Positions 1 through 4,775 of a stretch of 6,618 nucleotides of DNA are shown here, in pieces (within the stretch, counting starts at the first letter, position 1; every line of letters begins with the position of its first letter). The position numbers and the translations under genes are program-made. Source of the stretch: Lachnospiraceae bacterium (GTDB taxonomy: Bacteria; Bacillota_A; Clostridia; Lachnospirales; Lachnospiraceae); the NCBI GenBank assembly GCA_017958935.1, contig JAGDBR010000345.1, positions 1-6,618 of the forward strand, given 5' to 3'. The notes below the pieces were generated by a model. The model had not been told where the DNA came from, made no database searches, and was given only the letters and a program-made list of their open reading frames with translations.

Positions 1-696
1 GAGGCGCTCGAGGCCCATGCCCGTGTCGATGTTCTTCTGTGCAAGCTCGGTGTAATTGCCGTGGCCGGCGTTGTTGAACTGCGTGAAGACGTTGTTCCAG
101 ACCTCAATGTAGCGGTCGCAGTCGCAGCCGACCGTGCAGGTCGGCTTGCCGCAGCCGTACTGCTCGCCGCGGTCGTAATAGATCTCCGAGCAGGGCCCCC
201 CGGGGCCGGAGCCGTGCTCCCAGACGTTGTCTTCCTTGCCGAACCGGTAGATGCGGTCCGCCGGAATGCCTTCCTGCTCATGCCAGATATTGAACGCTTC
301 GTCGTCGTCCGTAAAGACCGACGGATACAGGCGGTCGGGATCCAGGCCGACGCGCTTTGTCAGGAACTCCCAGGACCAGTGAATGGCCTCTTTCTTGAAA
401 TAGTCGCCGAACGAGAAATTGCCGAGCATCTCGAAGAACGTGCCGTGACGGGCGGTCTTGCCGACGTTTTCGATGTCGCCGGTGCGGATGCACTTCTGGC
501 AGGTGCAGACACGGCGGCGCGGCGGGATCTCCTGGCCCGTGAAATAGGGCTTCAGGGGGGTCATGCCGGCGTTGATGATCAGCACCGAATTGTCATTCTG
601 CGGGACGAGCGAAAAGCTCTTCATCTTCAGGTGTCCCTGCTCTTCGAAATAGTCGAGGAACATCCTGCGGAGTTCGTTTACACCGTACTTTTCCAT
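1..696 (-). CDS. alaS: Alanyl-tRNA synthetase, N-terminal part (runs off left edge)
   Basis: Class II aminoacyl-tRNA synthetase that charges tRNA-Ala with alanine in the cytoplasm. The 232 visible codons start [13 protein letters not shown] and cover most of the catalytic core. The motif-2 region is at residues 64-96 ([16 protein letters not shown], then [18 protein letters not shown]). A Cys-rich insert follows at 182-193 (C182, C187, C191, C193). The fragment ends in DTGMGLERL, the motif-3 region, exactly at base 1. Full-length AlaS is usually about 870-880 residues, so the tRNA-recognition, editing and C-Ala domains lie outside the window. The ATG at 696 is the first possible start, because the lipoprotein stop TGA (705-703) lies in the same frame nine bases upstream. 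The gene begins six bases after that stop, so it is probably co-transcribed. One oddity is GPGGPC at 164-169, where most AlaS proteins have GPCGPC. Identification is firm from sequence motifs. Confidence 0.97.
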   Translation of the reverse strand, partial: MEKYGVNELRRMFLDYFEEQGHLKMKSFSLVPQNDNSVLIINAGMTPLKPYFTGQEIPPRRRVCTCQKCIRTGDIENVGKTARHGTFFEMLGNFSFGDYFKKEAIHWSWEFLTKRVGLDPDRLYPSVFTDDDEAFNIWHEQEGIPADRIYRFGKEDNVWEHGSGPGGPCSEIYYDRGEQYGCGKPTCTVGCDCDRYIEVWNNVFTQFNNAGHGNYTELAQKNIDTGMGLERL

Positions 697-702
697 GGAA
701 CT

Positions 703-2238
703 TCAGTGATATCCTTTCGTTTGCGCCGGACTGAAGAAGGCTTCGAAGTCCAGCAGCAGATTGATTTTATTGAGATAGAGCGTGCCGTCGCCGCTGTACA
801 TGTCTTCCATCTCGGTGCGGACGCACGCGTAGAATTCGCGGTTTTTCAGGTCCTCCGGACCGGACGCGCCTGTGTCCGGCATCCGGAAGGCCGTCGTGTT
901 GTGGACGACCGAATGTTTTCCGATCAGCCGTGCATCGGATGACGCCAAATCGTAAAGGTGATCGTTGAACATCACGTGGCCCGGCGCCACAAGCACCGCG
1001 TAAGGGTGCTGTTCCAGCATCCGGTACTTCTCTTCCGCGCTCATGCCCGACAGATCGATGACGTCGGCGCCCGAAAACCGGTACTGCGAAGAATTCCGCG
1101 GCATGCAGATGCCGAAGCACCGCAGGACGGCGTTCAGGGTCGAACTGCAGTCGAAGCCCGGGGAGCCGGCATTGTCCATGTCGCCCCAGCCGTACGGCGT
1201 CCCGAGCATCCTGTACAGCTGCCGGGTCAGCGCCCCGTCCGAGAATTCAAGGAAACCGTCGCTGTATTCGGCGTTCCCGGTGCCGCCGGCGCCGACGACG
1301 TAAGCGAGGATCTTCAGCGTGCCGTCGTCCTTCCGTTCCGGCAGAAGTACCTGGAAGCCGCCGTCCTTCACGAGTTTCTGTTCATAAGGCAGGATCACGC
1401 CGGTGCGTTCCCAGGGTCTTTCACCCGCGGCGCTGACCGTCACGGTGAACTGTGCGGGACTGACGAAGGTCTCGAACTGTTCCGGCGTGCAGATCGCGCA
1501 GTCCTCCGCGCGGATCCACCCGTAATAGTTCTCGCCCTGCACGAAGTACCAGGCACGGTCTTCGGTCTCCCAGAGCACCCGGACGCCGGTCGCGTACAGG
1601 AGCTTCGTCTCCTGGAACAGGTCGAAATGCCTGTCGGAGGTGTCCGTCTGTCCGTACAGCTCCGTCGGGAACGAGCGGACGTCCGCGTTCTGCGTCAGGA
1701 CCGCGAGGCGTTCATCGATGCGCTCCGTCTTTTCGTTCACGCGTTTCCGGAGTTCGTCCAGATTCCTGTAAGCCTTCAGGGCGGCTTTCCGTTCTTCCGT
1801 GAACGGCTGACCGTCAGCCGTCGTGAAGCTGTCGCATGAGTAGCTCTCGATCATCTGCAGTACTTCGGACGCCGTAAAGCGCTTGTCCGACAGCAGGTCG
1901 AACAGGCCGCTTCCTTCGTTCTCGAGCGTCCTGAAATTCAGGTCCGCGATCCGGATCATCATTTTCTTGCCGAAAAAGCTTCTGTAGGCGATCACATCGC
2001 CGTCGACTTCATGCGGAACGGTCGAAGGCGGCAGAGGTTCGGTGCTTTCCGTCACGTCCGCCGGCGTTTCGGTCTGCCGCGTCGTCTCCGGCAATGTATC
2101 CTCGCGGCTTTCGGGAAGCGTTCCGGGCTCTTCCGCCCGGTTGCAGCCCTTGAGCCCCGCGCAGGATCCGGCGGCGAACAGTACAGCGAGCGCAGCCGTC
2201 AGGATCATGAACTTCCGGTAAATGCTTGCGTTTTTCAT
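703..2238 (-). CDS. NlpC/P60-family cell-wall endopeptidase lipoprotein with SH3 domains
   Basis: Predicted exported cysteine peptidase of 511 residues that cuts peptidoglycan stem peptides. A basic N-terminus and hydrophobic stretch (residues 11-23) lead to a lipobox-like AAGSC with Cys26; Cys32 (LKGC) is a second candidate. A Thr/Pro/Glu-rich linker spans about 35-80. Residues about 80-185 resemble the N-terminal stabilising domain of this NlpC/P60 subfamily. About 186-250 is a bacterial SH3 domain (SFPTELYG, FDLFQETKLL, AWYFVQGENYYGWI), and about 258-325 is probably a second one. The catalytic domain follows: GTPYGWGDMD, nucleophile Cys364 in FDCSS, PRNSSQ, then His421 in PGHVMF and His446 in VVHNT as the expected base and third residue (YkfC-like arrangement). 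The triad appears intact, so the enzyme is probably active. Its ATG overlaps the ATPase stop as ATGA, and alaS follows six bases after its stop. The substrate bond cannot be read from sequence. Confidence 0.9.
   Translation of the reverse strand: MKNASIYRKFMILTAALAVLFAAGSCAGLKGCNRAEEPGTLPESREDTLPETTRQTETPADVTESTEPLPPSTVPHEVDGDVIAYRSFFGKKMMIRIADLNFRTLENEGSGLFDLLSDKRFTASEVLQMIESYSCDSFTTADGQPFTEERKAALKAYRNLDELRKRVNEKTERIDERLAVLTQNADVRSFPTELYGQTDTSDRHFDLFQETKLLYATGVRVLWETEDRAWYFVQGENYYGWIRAEDCAICTPEQFETFVSPAQFTVTVSAAGERPWERTGVILPYEQKLVKDGGFQVLLPERKDDGTLKILAYVVGAGGTGNAEYSDGFLEFSDGALTRQLYRMLGTPYGWGDMDNAGSPGFDCSSTLNAVLRCFGICMPRNSSQYRFSGADVIDLSGMSAEEKYRMLEQHPYAVLVAPGHVMFNDHLYDLASSDARLIGKHSVVHNTTAFRMPDTGASGPEDLKNREFYACVRTEMEDMYSGDGTLYLNKINLLLDFEAFFSPAQTKGYH
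712..717 (-). promoter_or_regulatory. Probable ribosome binding site of alaS, long spacer
   Basis: The minus strand reads AAAGGA, 15 bases before the alaS ATG, and lies inside the last codons of the upstream lipoprotein gene. No better Shine-Dalgarno match lies closer to the ATG. The spacer is longer than the usual 5-10 bases, so alaS may depend partly on ribosomes finishing the lipoprotein gene. This dependence is inferred. Confidence 0.4.
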
Positions 2239-4616
2239 GCGGCCTTCGGGAGGTCCTCCTCCCCTTTCACGAGCGCTTTCCGCTCGTCGCGCCAGCGCAT
2301 GACGCGGTCGAACGTCGTTTCGATCAGGTCGATCAGCGGCGGCGTCAGCGTGACGCAGAACAGCAGGACCAGCACGCCGGCCGTCGAGATGCTCGTCAGC
2401 ACCAGGATGTGCTGTCCGACGATCATGATGATCAGGTAGACGGCCTGCATCGCGTAGACGACGAACCGCCGGTAAGCGGTCATCGGCGAGTACACGCGCT
2501 GCAGCATGAAGAAATAGATCCAGCCGATGCAGAGCACGCAGATCGTCGACATCATCTCGGCGTTCTGCTCATTGATCGCGATGCCGATGTTCGACAGCAG
2601 CAGGCACAAAAGCGCGATCAGGATGCCCGCGGGCACCGCGTTCTTCACGATCCGGCGCATGAAGTTCTTCTCGATGCGCATGAAGCTCGGCTCCATCTGC
2701 AGGAAGAACGTCGGCGCGCCGACGGCGCAGCCGGAAATGATCGACAGCTGCACGGCCTGGAACGGATACTGCGAACCGAACAGGATCGTGCCGATCGTGA
2801 TCAGGACCGAGAAGGTCGTCTTGATCAGGTACATCGCGGCCGCGTTGCAGATGTTGTTGATGACGCGGCGGCCTTCCTTCACGACGGAAGGCATCGCGGT
2901 GAAGTCCGAATCCAGCAGGACGATGTGGGCCGCGTGTTTCGTCGCTTCCGAACCGGAAGCCATCGCGATCGCGCAGTCCGCCTGCTTTAACGCGAGGACG
3001 TCGTTGACGCCGTCGCCGGTCATCGCGACCGTGTGCTCCTGCTCCTGCAGGCATTCGACCATCATCTTCTTCTGTTCCGGACGCACACGGCCGAAGACCG
3101 TGTATTTCCGGACCGCGTCGTAGATGTCCTGCTTCGTCTTCAGCATCCGCGCGTCCACATAATGCTCGGCGCCGTCGAGGCCGCAGGTCTGCGCGATCTT
3201 CGAGACCGTCAGCGGGTCGTCGCCGGAGATGCACTTCAGGGCCACGCCCTGCTTTTTGAAGAATTCAAGCGTTTCGCGGCAGTCCTTGCGGATCACGTCG
3301 CTCAGCGCGATATAGCCGATCGGCTTCAGGTCCGGCGGCAGCACCTTCGGGGAGATCAATGCGTCCGCGTGAGCCAGCACGAGCACGCGCATGCCCTTCG
3401 ACGCATAGGCTTCGGTCTTCTGGAGCAGCTCATTGTCGTGCGGCAGCAGGAACTGCACCGCCCCGAGGAAATAGGCGCCGTGTCCCTTGAAGGACGCGCC
3501 CGAATATTTCCGGTCCGAGGAGAACGGGATCGCCTGCTCGACTTCCCAAGGCTTATCGGCAGTGCCGAAATAGTCCGTGATCGCGAGCGAGGTCGCGTTC
3601 TTCGATTCCTCGGCGCTCATCAGGTTCTGGAACGCGAGGTTCAGTTCGTCGAGCGTCGTCAGCGGAATCGCGTCCTCGACATTCATCGAGCCTTCGGTCA
3701 GCGTCCCGGTCTTATCCAGGCACAGGACGTCGACGCGCGCAAGCGCTTCGATGCAGTAAAGCTCCTGCACGACGACGCGCTGTTTCGCGAGCCGCAGCAC
3801 GCCCAGCGTCAGAGCGACGGAGGTCAGCAGTACGAGGCCTTCCGGGATCATGCCGATGCCGGAGGTCACGCTCTGCACGACGCAGGACTCGAACGGCCGC
3901 TTCATCACGAAATAGTTCTTCGCGAAGAGCATCGCGACGAGCGGGACGATGATGATCGCGATCCGCTTCAGGATCAGGTTCACCGAATTCTTGAGTTCGG
4001 ACTCGACCTGCTTGAACTTGCGGGCTTCCGCCGAGATCTGTTCGACGTAGTTGTCCTTGCCGACGTGAACGACGACCGCTTCGCACCGGCCGGACGTCAC
4101 GAAGGCGCCCGAGAGCAGGCTGTCGCCCTTCTTCTTGGCAATGTTGTCGGATTCGCCGGTCAGCAGCGATTCATTGACCTCGATCTCGCCCGAAAGCACG
4201 GTGGCGTCCGACGGGATCTCGTCGCCGGTCTTCAAAAGCATGACGTCGTCCAGCACGATGTCCGTGACTTCGATGACCTGCTCCTTCCCGTCGCGGATGA
4301 CCGTGATGCGGGAAGCCGTGAGTATCCGGAGCGAATCCAGTTTTTTCTTCGTGCGCAGCTCCTGGATGATGCCGATCACCGTGTTGATGATGATCACGAA
4401 CATGAAGAGGCCGTTTTTGTAGGAGCCCGCGATGATCACGAGCACGAAGAAGCCGATGTTCAGCAGGTTGAAGAACGTGATCGTGTTCGAGAGAATGATC
4501 TCCCGGACCGACTTCCCGATCTGCTGGTCGGTTTTATTGAGCTGTCCTTTTGCAATGCGGTCCTGAACTTCGGCCGCAGTCAGACCTCTGGTCATGGCAC
4601 TCCGAAAAAAGGGCAT
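2235..4616 (-). CDS. P-type cation-transporting ATPase, Exp7/CtpE-like
   Basis: Inner-membrane ATP-driven cation pump of 793 residues. It has all core motifs: TGES (153-156, actuator dephosphorylation), PEGL in M4 (258-261), the phosphorylated Asp301 in DKTGT, a nucleotide-binding region with SSDRKYSG (366-373) and FKG (376-378), SGDDP (464-468) and the hinge TGDGVND (533-539). Ten membrane helices are expected: two near 46-84, two near 216-275 and six between about 594 and 762. No N-terminal heavy-metal domain or CPC motif is present, which argues against a copper/zinc P1B pump. The GMIPEGLVLLTS and ELYCIEALARVDVLCLDKTGT stretches recall streptococcal Exp7 and mycobacterial CtpE, the latter reported as a calcium transporter. 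The ion is uncertain here because usual M5/M6 acidic ligands are missing. The start is ambiguous: ATG 4616 (after GTGGGGG) or ATG 4595 (Met8, after GGAG); homologues often begin near Met8. It overlaps the next gene by four bases. Confidence 0.93.
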   Translation of the reverse strand: MPFFRSAMTRGLTAAEVQDRIAKGQLNKTDQQIGKSVREIILSNTITFFNLLNIGFFVLVIIAGSYKNGLFMFVIIINTVIGIIQELRTKKKLDSLRILTASRITVIRDGKEQVIEVTDIVLDDVMLLKTGDEIPSDATVLSGEIEVNESLLTGESDNIAKKKGDSLLSGAFVTSGRCEAVVVHVGKDNYVEQISAEARKFKQVESELKNSVNLILKRIAIIIVPLVAMLFAKNYFVMKRPFESCVVQSVTSGIGMIPEGLVLLTSVALTLGVLRLAKQRVVVQELYCIEALARVDVLCLDKTGTLTEGSMNVEDAIPLTTLDELNLAFQNLMSAEESKNATSLAITDYFGTADKPWEVEQAIPFSSDRKYSGASFKGHGAYFLGAVQFLLPHDNELLQKTEAYASKGMRVLVLAHADALISPKVLPPDLKPIGYIALSDVIRKDCRETLEFFKKQGVALKCISGDDPLTVSKIAQTCGLDGAEHYVDARMLKTKQDIYDAVRKYTVFGRVRPEQKKMMVECLQEQEHTVAMTGDGVNDVLALKQADCAIAMASGSEATKHAAHIVLLDSDFTAMPSVVKEGRRVINNICNAAAMYLIKTTFSVLITIGTILFGSQYPFQAVQLSIISGCAVGAPTFFLQMEPSFMRIEKNFMRRIVKNAVPAGILIALLCLLLSNIGIAINEQNAEMMSTICVLCIGWIYFFMLQRVYSPMTAYRRFVVYAMQAVYLIIMIVGQHILVLTSISTAGVLVLLFCVTLTPPLIDLIETTFDRVMRWRDERKALVKGEEDLPKAA
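2248..2263 (-). promoter_or_regulatory. GC-rich hairpin holding the lipoprotein Shine-Dalgarno sequence
   Basis: On the minus strand GGGAGG and CCTCCC form a perfect 6-bp stem around an AGGA loop, nine bases before the lipoprotein ATG. The strongest Shine-Dalgarno-like run, AGGAGG (2260-2255), is split between stem and loop. In linear sequence it is 16 bases from the start, too far for normal use; a weaker AAGG lies 4 bases from the ATG. The hairpin is inside the final ATPase codons, so ribosomes finishing the ATPase would melt it. The structure is seen; its role in translational coupling is inferred. The same bases encode the acidic tail GEEDLPK, so chance cannot be excluded. Confidence 0.35.
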
Positions 4617-4642
4617 AGTACCCCCACTATTTTAACTATCGA

Positions 4643-4671
4643 ATTTTAGCACATTTTTATATAAAAAGCAA
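4643..4671 (-). promoter_or_regulatory. Sigma-A-type promoter with extended -10 for the ATPase operon
   Basis: The minus strand has a -35-like TTGCTT (4671-4666), a 17-base spacer, and TAAAAT (4648-4643), five of six matches to TATAAT. TG at 4651-4650 one base before the -10 makes it an extended -10, which can offset the poor -35. The start of transcription would fall near 4636, giving a leader of roughly 20 bases before ATG 4616. This leaves no room for a riboswitch or T-box. The spacer region is A/T-rich and holds a 14-bp palindrome (4654-4667). It is the only clear promoter seen ahead of ATPase, lipoprotein and alaS. Confidence 0.65.
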
Positions 4672-4711
4672 GCGCCGGCGGATATCTGCCGTTCGTGAAA
4701 AGAAGCGCCGG
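4670..4711. repeat. Nine-base direct repeat AAGCGCCGG in the intergenic gap
   Basis: AAGCGCCGG occurs at 4670-4678 and 4703-4711 on the plus strand. The right copy is the 3' arm of the U32 terminator stem. The left copy sits at the edge of the ATPase promoter's -35 and is followed on the minus strand by GCTTTTT. Both copies can in principle pair with the single opposite arm at 4718-4727, the left one only with a bulge. Nothing else is visible in the remainder of the 159-base gap. Confidence 0.5.
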
Positions 4712-4727
4712 AAAGGACCGCCGCTTC
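4698..4727 (-). terminator. Rho-independent terminator after the U32 gene
   Basis: Reading the minus strand, GAAGCGGCGG (4727-4718), loop TCCTTT and CCGGCGCTTC (4711-4702) form a ten-pair stem with one G-G mismatch, followed by TTTT (4701-4698). It lies 48 bases after the U32 stop and about 27 bases before the -35 of the ATPase promoter. It therefore separates the two transcription units. The T-tract is short (TTTTC), so termination may be incomplete. Confidence 0.65.
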
Positions 4728-4775
4728 CTGATGGTCTTTACGTCCTGCGCGCGTGCATTCTCCGGTCCGCGGCGG

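Noticed and set aside
705..800. Internal promoter for alaS using AATAAAAT near 765-772
   Set aside because: A -10-like TAAAAT is present, but no acceptable -35 lies about 17 bases upstream and the bases are normal codons (LNKIN) of the lipoprotein.
61..942. 293-codon plus-strand open frame across the alaS/lipoprotein junction
   Set aside because: Ala/Val/Arg-rich shadow without family features; it crosses the ends of two well-supported minus-strand genes.
958..1839. Second 293-codon plus-strand frame opposite the lipoprotein
   Set aside because: Low-complexity composition typical of antisense frames in GC-rich DNA; the minus strand has an intact catalytic Cys/His set.
2226..2990. 254-codon plus-strand frame rich in Asp, Arg and His
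   Set aside because: Antisense of the ATPase C-terminal region; the acidic/basic repeats mirror hydrophobic membrane-helix codons on the other strand.
4617..4642. Metal riboswitch or T-box ahead of the ATPase operon
   Set aside because: The predicted transcript start leaves only about 20 leader bases, too short for any known riboswitch class.
3033..4649. 538-codon open frame on the plus strand opposite the ATPase
   Set aside because: Antisense shadow of a GC-rich gene: Arg/Asp/His/Val-rich with no recognisable domain, while the minus strand encodes a complete P-type ATPase with every core motif.
4728..4775. Small RNA or tRNA between the U32 stop and the terminator
   Set aside because: Only 48 bases of GC-rich sequence; no cloverleaf, promoter or conserved motif seen.
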